Assembly (NCBI GenBank): GCA_965656935.1
Contig: CBFHMG010000015.1
Coordinates: 1 to 46,029 of the forward strand
Origin: M30B80 sp965656935
GTDB taxonomy: Bacteria; Pseudomonadota; Alphaproteobacteria; Rhodobacterales; Rhodobacteraceae
DNA: 46,029 nucleotides
Direction of reading: 5' to 3'
Position 1 is the first letter of the stretch; each line of letters starts with the position of its first letter. Shown here in pieces: positions 17,081 through 25,447 of the stretch. Made by a program: the position numbers and the translations under genes. The notes below the pieces were generated by a model. That model was given only the letters and a program-made list of their open reading frames with translations. It had not been told where the DNA came from and did not search any database.

Positions 17081-17817
17081 CGATCTCGCTTGCCCATATC
17101 TGGCGCCACCCGATCAAAGGTATCGGAGCCGAAGCGCTGGAACGGGCTGATCTGACAATCGGCCGCCCTGTCCCCATGGACAGGGCGTTCGCCGTTCTGG
17201 AGGCAGGTGGGGACGCAGCCGAGGGGTGGCGCTCCTGCCGCAACTTCCTGCGCGGGGCCAAAGGGCCATCGCTTATGGCGATCACCGCCAAGACCGAAGG
17301 CGAACTTGTCCACCTTTCCCATCCTGAACGGCCTGACATCGCCATAAACCCCGCGACAGATGCCGCCGACCTGTTCAAATGGCTGGCCCCGATTTACCCT
17401 GAAAACCGCAACCCACCCGTCGAGCTGGTCACCTCACCGCCCGAAGGGATGTCGGATGCACCCTTTGCCTCGGTCTCGATCCTCAACCTCACCTCGCTTG
17501 CGGCCCTGTCTGCCGATGCGGGGATGGATCTCGATATGCGCCGCTTTCGCGGCAATCTCTGGCTCAACGGGGCCGCGCCTTGGGAAGAATTCGACCTGAT
17601 CGGCAAGACCGTGCAGATCGGCGGGGCACAGCTTAAAATCGTGGAACCCATCGGCCGCTGCCGCGCCACCGAAGGGAACCCTGAAACCGGCAAGCGCGAT
17701 GTAAACACGCTGTCCCTTCTGGAACAGGGTTGGGGTCACACGAATTTTGGTGTTTACGCTCAGGTCATATCCTCCGGTGCGATTGCATTGGGCAATTCTG
17801 TCGAGGTCATCTCATGA
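17077..17817 (+). CDS. MOSC domain protein
   Basis: A 246-residue protein with an N-terminal MOSC beta-barrel region (LAHIWRHPIKGIGAEALERA) and a C-terminal MOSC domain whose conserved cysteine lies in GRCRATEGNP near residue 195. MOSC proteins of the YcbX/mARC type bind molybdenum cofactor through this Cys and reduce N-hydroxylated compounds; whether this one does is not shown. It starts with GTG inside the yidC stop (GTGA) and ends in the engB start (ATGA), so it is embedded in a coupled operon. The gene order yidC-MOSC-engB is common in this order. Confidence 0.88.
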   Translation: MTISLAHIWRHPIKGIGAEALERADLTIGRPVPMDRAFAVLEAGGDAAEGWRSCRNFLRGAKGPSLMAITAKTEGELVHLSHPERPDIAINPATDAADLFKWLAPIYPENRNPPVELVTSPPEGMSDAPFASVSILNLTSLAALSADAGMDLDMRRFRGNLWLNGAAPWEEFDLIGKTVQIGGAQLKIVEPIGRCRATEGNPETGKRDVNTLSLLEQGWGHTNFGVYAQVISSGAIALGNSVEVIS

Positions 17818-18470
17818 GTGCGCCACTTCCCTTCCCGCTTGCCGAAGAACCTGACGAGATCACCACCGAAAAGGGCCGCATGCTTTTTGCGCGCGGTGCC
17901 GAGTTCCTCAAAGGTGTGGTCGCGATGAATGGCCTGCCCCCTGCCGACCGCTTGGAGGTTTGCTTTGCGGGCCGCTCCAATGTGGGCAAATCAACCTTGA
18001 TCAATGCGCTGACGGGCCGCAAAGCTCTCGCCCGCGCCTCGAATACCCCTGGCCGGACACAGGAAATCAACTTCTTCACCCTGTCCGATGCGCATTACCT
18101 CGTCGACCTGCCGGGCTATGGCTATGCCGAGGCACCAGTGGCCGTCGTCAAACAATGGCAGGCCCTGCTGAAAGCCTATCTCTCGGGCCGCCAGACCCTG
18201 CGCCGCGCCTTTGTTCTGATCGACACCCGCCATGGCGTGAAAGCCGTGGATGACGAGATCATGACCCTGCTTGATCAATCCGCTGTTACCTTTCAGGTCG
18301 TGATGACCAAAGCCGATAAGGTGAAAGACGCCGACCGCGAGAAAACCCTAGCACAGGTGCGCAAAGCGCTTTCCAAACACCCCGCCGCCTTCCCCGAGAT
18401 CGTGCTGACCTCCTCCGAGAAGGGCGACGGGATACCAACCTTGCGCTCGATCATTTCTTCGCTGGTCTAG
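17814..18470 (+). CDS. engB: Ribosome biogenesis GTPase EngB/YsxC
   Basis: A 218-residue GTPase needed for large-subunit assembly. G1 is GRSNVGKST (about 51-59), G2 lies in NTPGRTQEINFF, G3 is DLPGYG, G4 is TKAD and G5 is LTSSEKGDG. The start ATG overlaps the MOSC stop by four bases; a longer frame upstream lies inside the MOSC gene. It is the last gene of the yidC-MOSC-engB unit, about 100 bases before argB. Confidence 0.97.
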   Translation: MSAPLPFPLAEEPDEITTEKGRMLFARGAEFLKGVVAMNGLPPADRLEVCFAGRSNVGKSTLINALTGRKALARASNTPGRTQEINFFTLSDAHYLVDLPGYGYAEAPVAVVKQWQALLKAYLSGRQTLRRAFVLIDTRHGVKAVDDEIMTLLDQSAVTFQVVMTKADKVKDADREKTLAQVRKALSKHPAAFPEIVLTSSEKGDGIPTLRSIISSLV

Positions 18471-18574
18471 CGACAACGCCTGTAATTTCTTCAGCTTCTT
18501 TTTGCGCTTATGCTTCACAGCCTGATGCTGCTGGCATAACAAGGCATATCTCTTGGCCAAAAGGTCGCCTTGCA

Positions 18575-19438
18575 ATGAAGAAACAAACCGCCATGACCCG
18601 TGATTACGTCGCCACCGCGCGTACGCTGAACGAAGCCCTTCCCTATCTGCAACGCTATGATGATGCGATTGTCGTCATCAAACTGGGCGGGCATGCGATG
18701 GGGTCCGATGAAGGCATGGCCAGTTTCGCACGCGATGTGATGTTGATGCGCACTGTGGGGTTGAACCCTGTGGTGGTGCATGGCGGCGGTCCGATGATCA
18801 ACAGCCTGCTGGACAGGCTTGGCGTCACCTCCAGCTTCTCGCGCGGGAAACGCATCACCGATGCCGCGACCATGGAAGTGGTGGAAATGGTCCTGTCAGG
18901 TCAGGTGAACAAGCGGATCGTTCAAGCCATCAACAGCCAAGGCGGCAAAGCCGTTGGCCTGTCGGGCAAGGATGCCAATCTGATGATCTGTGATCCTTCC
19001 GACCCCGAACTTGGCTTTGTCGGAGACCCCGCCGAGGTGGACCCGACGCTTCTCCATCAATTGTTCCAAGCCGAGATGATCCCCGTGATCGCGCCAATCG
19101 GCGCAGGCCGCAATGGCGAGACATTCAACGTCAATGGTGACACCGCCGCGGGTGCGATCGCTGCCGCTCTCACCGCTGATCGCCTGCTCCTGCTGACCGA
19201 TGTCGCGGGCGTAAAGAACGCATCAGGCGAGGTGGTGACCGAATTGCGCGCGGCCGATGTCGAGGAGATGACCAAAACGGGCGTCATCGCGGGCGGCATG
19301 ATCCCCAAGACCGAGACCGCGCTCAACGCAGTGCGCGCGGGCGTCCGCGCGGCCGTGATCCTTGACGGGCGCTCGCCCAATGCCTGCCTTCTGGAGCTGT
19401 TCACCGATCACGGTGCAGGCTCGATCATTCGAGCATGA
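18575..19438 (+). CDS. argB: Acetylglutamate kinase
   Basis: A 287-residue N-acetyl-L-glutamate kinase, second step of arginine synthesis. Signatures are VVIKLGGHAMG (nucleotide loop), VVVHGGGPMIN (substrate loop), GQVNKRIVQAINSQGGKAVG, and GRNGETFNVNGDTAAGAIA near the ATP site. The length is normal. The extra N-terminal part (MKKQTAMTRDYVATARTLNE) is the helix found in hexameric, arginine-sensitive enzymes, which suggests feedback inhibition. An in-frame ATG at MTRDYV is an alternative start. Its TGA overlaps the next ATG. Confidence 0.96.
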   Translation: MKKQTAMTRDYVATARTLNEALPYLQRYDDAIVVIKLGGHAMGSDEGMASFARDVMLMRTVGLNPVVVHGGGPMINSLLDRLGVTSSFSRGKRITDAATMEVVEMVLSGQVNKRIVQAINSQGGKAVGLSGKDANLMICDPSDPELGFVGDPAEVDPTLLHQLFQAEMIPVIAPIGAGRNGETFNVNGDTAAGAIAAALTADRLLLLTDVAGVKNASGEVVTELRAADVEEMTKTGVIAGGMIPKTETALNAVRAGVRAAVILDGRSPNACLLELFTDHGAGSIIRA

Positions 19439-19947
19439 GCCTAACCTTAACCCTCATCCGGCATGCCAAATCCGACTGGGGAAATCCCGGCCTGCCCGAT
19501 CATGACCGCCCCCTGAATATGCGCGGCCTCGCGGCGGCTCCGCTGATTGGCGGCTGGTTGGACGCAAATGGCTTCGCGCCCGACAACGTGCTCTGCTCTA
19601 CGGCCCGCAGAACCCAAGAGACATGGTCAGGGATCGCGACGCAACTCGGCGCAGCCCCTGACCCTGTCTTGAGCCGCGCTCTCTACCATGCGGACCCAAG
19701 TGACATCCTGCAGACTCTGCGCGGCTGTGACGGGCGCTCGGTGGCCGTTATCGGCCATAATCCGGGGATTGGCGCTCTCGCATGGTCTCTCGCGGCAACG
19801 CCACCCGATCACCCGAGCTTTGGGAGCTATCCAACAGGGGCCTGTCTTGTGCTTGCGTTCGACGCCACGACTTGGGACGACATCACCGAAGGCACTGGCC
19901 AACTCAAAGGCTTTGTCACCCCGCGCGATCTGTCCAACCCGACATAA
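19435..19947 (+). CDS. SixA-like histidine phosphatase
   Basis: A 170-residue histidine-phosphatase superfamily protein of the SixA group. The catalytic RH is in LTLIRHAKSDWGNPGL near residue 9 and the second conserved His is in VAVIGHNPGIGALAW. SixA of E. coli removes phosphate from phosphohistidine in signalling or phosphotransferase proteins; the target here is unknown. It is coupled to argB by an ATGA overlap, an arrangement that need not imply a shared pathway. Confidence 0.88.
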   Translation: MSLTLTLIRHAKSDWGNPGLPDHDRPLNMRGLAAAPLIGGWLDANGFAPDNVLCSTARRTQETWSGIATQLGAAPDPVLSRALYHADPSDILQTLRGCDGRSVAVIGHNPGIGALAWSLAATPPDHPSFGSYPTGACLVLAFDATTWDDITEGTGQLKGFVTPRDLSNPT

Positions 19948-19992
19948 CCGCGCTGCCTCTCTTTGCTTCAAAAATACTTTCGCCGAAGGCAA

Positions 19993-20029
19993 AGGGGCGC
20001 GCATGGGGTCCATCCCCATGCGCGCCCCT
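19993..20029. terminator. 16-bp stem hairpin between convergent sixA-like gene and bztD
   Basis: AGGGGCGCGCATGGGG (19993-20008) and its exact complement (20014-20029) flank a 5-base loop. It lies between convergent stops at 19947 and 20057. On the minus strand a short GCCTTCGGC-type hairpin and then GTATTTTTG follow (to about 19969), so it probably ends the bzt operon; it may also act for the plus strand. Confidence 0.8.
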
Positions 20030-20056
20030 GTCTCGCCATTCGCGCTAATCCGTCGA

Positions 20057-20857
20057 TCAATGACCGAGGATCTGGCTCAGGAACAGCTTGGTCCGGTCGC
20101 TTTGCGGATTGGTGAAGAACTGCTCCGGCTCGTTCTGTTCCACGATCTGGCCCGCGTCCATAAAGATCACGCGGTTTGCCACCTGACGGGCAAAGCCCAT
20201 CTCATGGGTCACACAGATCATCGTCATGCCTTCTTCCGCCAGTTGGATCATCGTATCCAGAACTTCCTTGATCATCTCGGGGTCAAGCGCCGATGTCGGC
20301 TCGTCAAACAACATGATCCGTGGCCGCATGCAGAGCGAACGGGCAATCGCCACACGCTGCTGCTGACCACCGGAAAGCTGACCGGGGTATTTATCGGCCT
20401 GCTCGGGGATCTTGACCTTCTCAAGGAAATACATCGCCGTTTCTTCAGCTTCCTTCTTGGGTGTCTTGCGCACCCAGATCGGCGCCAAAGTGCAATTTTC
20501 CAGAATCGTGAGATGCGGGAAGAGGTTGAAATGCTGGAAACACATCCCGACCTCGGAGCGGATCTTGTCGATGTTCTTCAGGTCATTCGACAGCAAGGTC
20601 CCATCAACGGTGATCGAGCCTTTCTGATGCTCTTCCAAGGCATTGATGCAGCGGATCAGGGTCGATTTACCCGAGCCTGATGGCCCGCATACAACAATCC
20701 GTTCGCCACGGTTCACCGTCAGGTTGATGTCGCGCAGAACATGGAAGGTGCCATACCATTTGTTCATGTTCTGAATTTCAATGGCCACCTCATCGGAGAC
20801 CTTCATATTCGAGCGGTCAATCTCGCGGTCTTCCACCAAATGTGCAGTATCTGACAT
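20057..20857 (-). CDS. bztD: Glutamate/aspartate ABC transporter ATP-binding protein BztD
   Basis: A 266-residue ABC ATPase of the polar amino acid type. Walker A is GPSGSGKSTL, the signature is LSGGQQQRVAIARSL, Walker B is IMLFDEPTSALDP, and the switch His is in CVTHEMGF. It energises uptake through the BztB/BztC pore. The start MSDTAHLVED has AAGGAGA upstream; longer frames overlap bztC. It is the last gene of the bzt operon and is followed by a strong hairpin. Confidence 0.95.
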   Translation of the reverse strand: MSDTAHLVEDREIDRSNMKVSDEVAIEIQNMNKWYGTFHVLRDINLTVNRGERIVVCGPSGSGKSTLIRCINALEEHQKGSITVDGTLLSNDLKNIDKIRSEVGMCFQHFNLFPHLTILENCTLAPIWVRKTPKKEAEETAMYFLEKVKIPEQADKYPGQLSGGQQQRVAIARSLCMRPRIMLFDEPTSALDPEMIKEVLDTMIQLAEEGMTMICVTHEMGFARQVANRVIFMDAGQIVEQNEPEQFFTNPQSDRTKLFLSQILGH

Positions 20858-20870
20858 GGTTGAGCTCTCC

Positions 20871-22832
20871 TTAGCGGTGATCGGTGCGGAGCTTGCGCTC
20901 CAGATGTTGCGAATATTTGGACATCGAGAAGCAGCACACGAAGAACAACAGCCCGACAAAAATGAACAATTCCCAGTAAATCCCGTTCCAATCCGTATCA
21001 GCGCGGATCGCATTGATCAGACCGATCGTATCGAAAAGGCCAATGAACACGACCAGCGTCGTATCTTTGAACAGGCCGATAAAGGTATTCACAATTCCAG
21101 GGATCGAGATCTTGAGCGATTGCGGAAGGATGATCAGGCGCATGGATTGCCAATAATCCAGCCCCAGACTATCCGCGCCCTCATATTGGCCGCGCGGCAG
21201 GGCTGCCAAGCCACCACGGATCACTTCCGCGATATAGGCCGAGGCAAAGAGCGTCACCATGATCACAACCCGCAACAAAAGGTCAAAGGTCGTGCCCGGG
21301 GGCAGGAAGTAATTCAGCAAAAGCTGCGCTGTGAACAGCCATACAATCAGTGGAACACCACGGATCGTCTCGATAAAGGCCACGCAGAACATCTTGATGA
21401 TCAAGAGATCCGATTGGCGGCCCAAAGCAAGCGCGATGCCGATCGGGAAGGAAAGAACGATCCCCGCAACACCGATGATGATCGCCAGCATGAACCCACC
21501 GATGGCACGGCTTTCGACGAATTCCAGCCCTGTCAGGCCAAGAACCCCATAGGTATCATCGATCCGACGCTCAACCGCCGAGACTGCATCTTCGGCTGAA
21601 GCCACCTCATCCGCAGTCGCATTCGGGTCGCGGGCAATAGCACGGGCTTCATCCCGCAGCATTGGCAGATCCGCTTGATCCGCACGCAGAGTGTCGAGTT
21701 GCGAAAGCGTTCGCGTGGCATCCGACAGCTCGGAGTTCAGGCTGTTCAGCTCGATATTATGCGCATTCATTTCATTGCGCATCGAGGCGAGCGTTCCCTG
21801 ATAGCTTGCGAATTCGTCTTGCAGAGCTTCCAACTCGTCAACCGAAGGCAAAACGCTTCCAGCCGCATCAATGGTTGCCTGCGCCTCGGAAATCTCGCTT
21901 TCCAATTGCAAGACATCACCGCGCAGCCTTGCCGCCTCTTCGCTCTCAGGGTCCGAGATCGCGTCCAATTCAGCGGAGGCTTCGGCCAGTTCAGGCGTCC
22001 ATTCATCGATATTGAGCCGCGCCCAGATCAATGCGATCTGTTCCGCAACCGCATCACGCTCGGCCGATATGACGGTGATCTCTTCCCCAACCGCATCACG
22101 CGCAGCCTCGGAGGCGGCAATCTGCGGTGGCAGGGCTTCGATTTGCGCGGAGCTTTGCGCCATGACCGTCTCGAACCGCGGCTCACCGATCATGCGGTTC
22201 AGCGCCGTATCCACAGCCCCCCAACCCACAATCCACCACAAGGCCGCCGCAACAATGGCAGCTGCAATCGCAAGACCGCTAAAGGCATATTTGCCAACGA
22301 TCTTGAAGGCGAGATAGCCAATCGGGAAACCCGCAATCATCAAGACGGGCGACCAGACCGATCCGCCCCAAATCAGCCAGACCGCAATGAAGGGATAGAC
22401 CATCGAGAACCAGATCAGCTTGGCTGGAACCTTGTCCGAGAACAGGACGGGTGCCAAAGCGACAAACATCAAGATCAAAGCAAGGATCGGGCGCCAATAT
22501 TGATCGGACGGATAGAAACCGAACATCAATTGCAGCCAGCGATCTTCGATCACCGCCCAACAGGCCCCGCTTTCGCGGCCAAAGGCTGCAAGCACGGTAC
22601 GGCAATCATTCAGGGAGCTTGCATTCCAAACGCCCAAGAACAACCAGCCCATCACATGGCTGAGGACCCAATAGATCACATAGACCGATATGATGGTCAT
22701 GATCGCGTTGGGAATGCTCGAGAACAGGTTCTCGCGCATCCAGCGGATGGGGCCAGCCGCCGTGGCAGGCGGGGCCTGCTCGGGCAGCATTTCCTTGCGG
22801 ACGAAAGAGGCGTGAGGGCTTGTGTCGGACAT
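20871..22832 (-). CDS. bztC: Amino acid ABC transporter permease BztC with coiled-coil insertion
   Basis: A 653-residue permease. Residues 1-205 hold the N-terminal membrane part (segments near 42-65, 113-130, 138-158, 162-178 and 185-205). Residues 440-653 are the HisM-type transport domain, with the EAA loop EGADSLGLDYWQSMRLIILP at 551-570 facing BztD. Between them, about residues 222-430 form a long Ala/Glu/Asp/Leu-rich helical stretch, for example EEITVISAERDAVAEQIALI and ELNSLNSELSDATRTLSQL, that reads as a coiled coil. BztC of Rhodobacter capsulatus is about 430 residues and lacks it. No frameshift or stop interrupts the gene. It lies one base after bztB. Confidence 0.93.
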   Translation of the reverse strand: MSDTSPHASFVRKEMLPEQAPPATAAGPIRWMRENLFSSIPNAIMTIISVYVIYWVLSHVMGWLFLGVWNASSLNDCRTVLAAFGRESGACWAVIEDRWLQLMFGFYPSDQYWRPILALILMFVALAPVLFSDKVPAKLIWFSMVYPFIAVWLIWGGSVWSPVLMIAGFPIGYLAFKIVGKYAFSGLAIAAAIVAAALWWIVGWGAVDTALNRMIGEPRFETVMAQSSAQIEALPPQIAASEAARDAVGEEITVISAERDAVAEQIALIWARLNIDEWTPELAEASAELDAISDPESEEAARLRGDVLQLESEISEAQATIDAAGSVLPSVDELEALQDEFASYQGTLASMRNEMNAHNIELNSLNSELSDATRTLSQLDTLRADQADLPMLRDEARAIARDPNATADEVASAEDAVSAVERRIDDTYGVLGLTGLEFVESRAIGGFMLAIIIGVAGIVLSFPIGIALALGRQSDLLIIKMFCVAFIETIRGVPLIVWLFTAQLLLNYFLPPGTTFDLLLRVVIMVTLFASAYIAEVIRGGLAALPRGQYEGADSLGLDYWQSMRLIILPQSLKISIPGIVNTFIGLFKDTTLVVFIGLFDTIGLINAIRADTDWNGIYWELFIFVGLLFFVCCFSMSKYSQHLERKLRTDHR

Positions 22833-22833
22833 C

Positions 22834-24051
22834 TCAGCGCTCCTTCAGCTTAACGGAATTATTGTAAACGTTCATCACGCCCGAGATGATCAGCGAAGTG
22901 ATGAGATAGAACAATCCGAGCAGCAACATCCCCTCAAGCTCACGGCCTGTCTGGTTGATGGTGATGCCCCCCAAGGTGGAGCGCACATCCATGTAACCCA
23001 CAGCAATGGCCAGCGAGGAGTTCTTGGTCAGGTTGAGGTATTGCGAAATCAGCGGCGGGACGATGACGCGCATCGCTTGTGGCAGCACCACAAGGTTCAT
23101 GACGCGATTGGGGCGCAGGCCAAGGGCCGATGCAGCTTCGGTCTGTCCCTTGGAGATCGCAAGGATACCACCGCGCACGTTCTCGGCGATGAACGCGCCC
23201 GTATAAAGCGCCAAAGCGAGGGTCAGCGCGATGAAGGAGCCACGCAAATGCGTGCCACCTTGGAAGTTGAAGCCCTGCAAAGTCGGGTAGTCCAGCGTAA
23301 CAGGCGCGCCCAGCAAGAAATAGAAGATGAAGGTCGGCACAAAGAAGATGCCGAGCGAGATCCAGAACACCGGCAGGATTTGGCCAGTTGCGGCTTGCCG
23401 TTTCCGCGCAAAGCTACGGAAGGCGAACATGCCGATGATCGACAATACGAAGACGAGACCCAGAACAAGCGAGCCATCCCCGAAAACAGGTGCAGGCGTG
23501 TAGACGCCGCGATTGGTCACAGCGATTGTGTCGAACAACACCATTGAAGCCTCAGGCGCGTCTCCTCGGAAGTCACGCGGGCTTGGTGTGGATTCGGTGA
23601 GGACCGCGAAGACGATGATGATCCACAAAAGGGTTGGGATGTTGCGGAACGTCTCGACATAAACGCCCATGATGCGCGCCACGATCCAGTTATTGGACAG
23701 GCGCAGCACACCCGCGACCACGCCGAAAATGGTGGCCAAAATACAGCCGACAAAAGCCACCAGCAATGTGTTCAAAATGCCGACAAACGCCGCGCGCCCA
23801 TGTGTCGAGGCGCTGGTATATTCGACTAGGCGTTGGTTGATATCATACCCCGCCCGCGAGCTCAAAAAGCCGAAATTGAAATCCTTACCAAGCGTGGCAA
23901 GGTTCTGCACCGTATTGTTCACGAGCCAGTACAGCCCCGCCATGATCAGGATGAAAGCAACAACCTGAATGGTCATTGAGCGGTAACGTGTGTCGTAAAT
24001 CAGCTGGCTGAGTCGAAATGACTCTGCGGGTGGTTCCGAGATCGAAGCCAT
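22834..24051 (-). CDS. bztB: Amino acid ABC transporter permease BztB
   Basis: A 405-residue inner-membrane permease. After a polar N terminus (MASISEPPAESFRLSQLIYD) come several membrane segments and a C-terminal transport domain with the EAA loop SKGQTEAASALGLRPNRVMN and the ending NVYNNSVKLKER. It pairs with BztC to form the pore for glutamate, glutamine, aspartate and asparagine. Its length is normal for the family, unlike BztC. It is separated from bztA by 142 bases holding a hairpin, whereas bztC follows after one base. Confidence 0.95.
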   Translation of the reverse strand: MASISEPPAESFRLSQLIYDTRYRSMTIQVVAFILIMAGLYWLVNNTVQNLATLGKDFNFGFLSSRAGYDINQRLVEYTSASTHGRAAFVGILNTLLVAFVGCILATIFGVVAGVLRLSNNWIVARIMGVYVETFRNIPTLLWIIIVFAVLTESTPSPRDFRGDAPEASMVLFDTIAVTNRGVYTPAPVFGDGSLVLGLVFVLSIIGMFAFRSFARKRQAATGQILPVFWISLGIFFVPTFIFYFLLGAPVTLDYPTLQGFNFQGGTHLRGSFIALTLALALYTGAFIAENVRGGILAISKGQTEAASALGLRPNRVMNLVVLPQAMRVIVPPLISQYLNLTKNSSLAIAVGYMDVRSTLGGITINQTGRELEGMLLLGLFYLITSLIISGVMNVYNNSVKLKER

Positions 24052-24158
24052 AGCGGACGCCCCTGCTTTTTGAATATACCCGACCCGTGGACAGCGCCGT
24101 TACAGTGATTGGCCTGCCTTGAAGAGGTCTTTGATTTTGGTGTGTGTTTTATAAGTGC

Positions 24159-24185
24159 GAAGGGCGCGACAGCGCCGCGCCCTTC
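24159..24185 (-). other. Intercistronic hairpin after bztA
   Basis: GAAGGGCGCG (24159-24168) and CGCGCCCTTC (24176-24185) form a perfect 10-bp stem with a 7-base loop, starting eight bases after the bztA stop on the minus strand. No U-tract follows. Such a structure would let bztA, the binding protein needed in excess, be more abundant than the downstream genes by protecting its mRNA 3' end or by partial termination. Confidence 0.65.
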
Positions 24186-24193
24186 AAAAAGTC

Positions 24194-25213
24194 TTAGCGG
24201 AAAGGTGGGCTGTAAAGCAGGCCGCCATCAGTCCACTGAGCGTTCAGACCACGTGCGAGACCGATTGGAGTTGTCTCACCGATATTGCCTTCGAACAGCT
24301 CGCCATAGTTACCACCAACGGAGATCGCGTTGACGGCCCAGTCAGCGGACAGACCGAGCATTGCGCCCAGTTCGCCCTCTGTGCCGAGCAGACGGTTGAT
24401 CTCAGGGTTGTTGCCAGGTGCTGCTGCAAGCTCAGCAATATTCGCGGAGGTCACGCCAAGCTCTTCTGCAGAGATCAGAGCGTTGAGTGTCCAGCGAACG
24501 ATATCACCCCATTCGTGGTCGCCGTGGCGAACAAGCGGGCCGAGTGGCTCTTTGGAGATGATTTCAGGCAGAACAACATGCGCGCCGGGCTCTTCGAAGG
24601 TCGCGCGTGTTGCGGCAAGACCGGAAGCGTCTGTTGTGTAAACGTCGCAAGCACCAGCAAGGTACTGCTGCTGCGCTTCAGCATTCGTTTCGATTGGCAC
24701 GGGCTCATAGCTCATGTTGTTCGACGCGAAGAAGTCAGCAAGGTTCAGTTCTGTGGTTGTACCAGTTTGGATACAAACGGTTGCACCGTCGAGTTCCAAA
24801 GCCGAAGCAACGCCCAGTTCACTTGGAACCATGAAGCCCTGACCGTCATAGTAGTTGACGCCTACGAATTCAAAACGCAGGTCAACGTCACGGCTGAAGG
24901 TCCATGTCGTGTTACGTGCGAGCATGTCGATCTCGCCAGAAGCCAGCGCGGTGAAGCGTGTCTGGCCAGTGGTTGGAACAAACTCAACTGCAGTCCCGTC
25001 GCCGAGAACGGCAGCGGCAACAGCACGACATACGCCAACGTCAAAACCTTCCCATTCGCCATTGGCGTCTGGTGCAGCGAAGCCGGTCAAGCCGGTGGTT
25101 ACGCCACAGTTAAGCGTGCCGCGAGCCTGCACTTCGGCCAAAGTTTGCGCCGAAGCGAAACCAGCCGCGAGACCAGCGATGGCCAAGGTGCCGAGAAATA
25201 CGGATTTGTTCAT
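24194..25213 (-). CDS. bztA: Periplasmic glutamate/aspartate-binding protein BztA
   Basis: A 339-residue solute-binding protein with a signal peptide (MNKSVFLGTLAIAGLAAGFA, cleavage probably after ASA near residue 22). The mature part has the family pattern LAEVQARGTLNCGVTTGLTG, EGFDVGVCRAVAAAVLGDG and IDMLARNTTWTFSRD and ends in DGGLLYSPPFR. It binds acidic amino acids and their amides and delivers them to BztBCD. The start has AGGAAGAGG upstream; the frame to 25306 is longer but lacks signal-peptide character. It is the first gene of the operon. Confidence 0.96.
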   Translation of the reverse strand: MNKSVFLGTLAIAGLAAGFASAQTLAEVQARGTLNCGVTTGLTGFAAPDANGEWEGFDVGVCRAVAAAVLGDGTAVEFVPTTGQTRFTALASGEIDMLARNTTWTFSRDVDLRFEFVGVNYYDGQGFMVPSELGVASALELDGATVCIQTGTTTELNLADFFASNNMSYEPVPIETNAEAQQQYLAGACDVYTTDASGLAATRATFEEPGAHVVLPEIISKEPLGPLVRHGDHEWGDIVRWTLNALISAEELGVTSANIAELAAAPGNNPEINRLLGTEGELGAMLGLSADWAVNAISVGGNYGELFEGNIGETTPIGLARGLNAQWTDGGLLYSPPFR

Positions 25214-25380
25214 ATTTACCTCTTCCTGATGGAACGCCCCTTTGGGGCTATTTCCCTCAGCCATTAGGCTTCGGGTTGTTTGTGGAGAACGGCTTTCGCC
25301 GACCAACGCCTTTTAATTGGGCAAATCTCACTGCATAGGTCAAGGCCAAGACCTAAGGTTTTCGCTATATCCGCAATAAA

Positions 25381-25409
25381 AATGAGCATTTCTTGGGCTA
25401 ATGCGCATT
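25381..25409. promoter_or_regulatory. Tandem AATGnGCATT motifs upstream of bztA
   Basis: AATGAGCATT (25381-25390) and the perfect palindrome AATGCGCATT (25400-25409) lie 19 bases apart, centre to centre, about 170-200 bases before the bztA ATG. On the minus strand TTGACG stands 17 bases before ATTAGC, so the palindrome would overlap a -10 region. A regulator site is inferred, not shown. Confidence 0.35.
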
Positions 25410-25447
25410 CTCTACGCTACGTCAACCTTTGTGGAGAGGCGCAAAAT

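Noticed and set aside
21675..22853. 392-residue plus-strand frame opposite bztC
   Set aside because: Antisense shadow. It was examined because it covers the unusual insertion, but it has no domain and the minus frame is continuous through the insertion.
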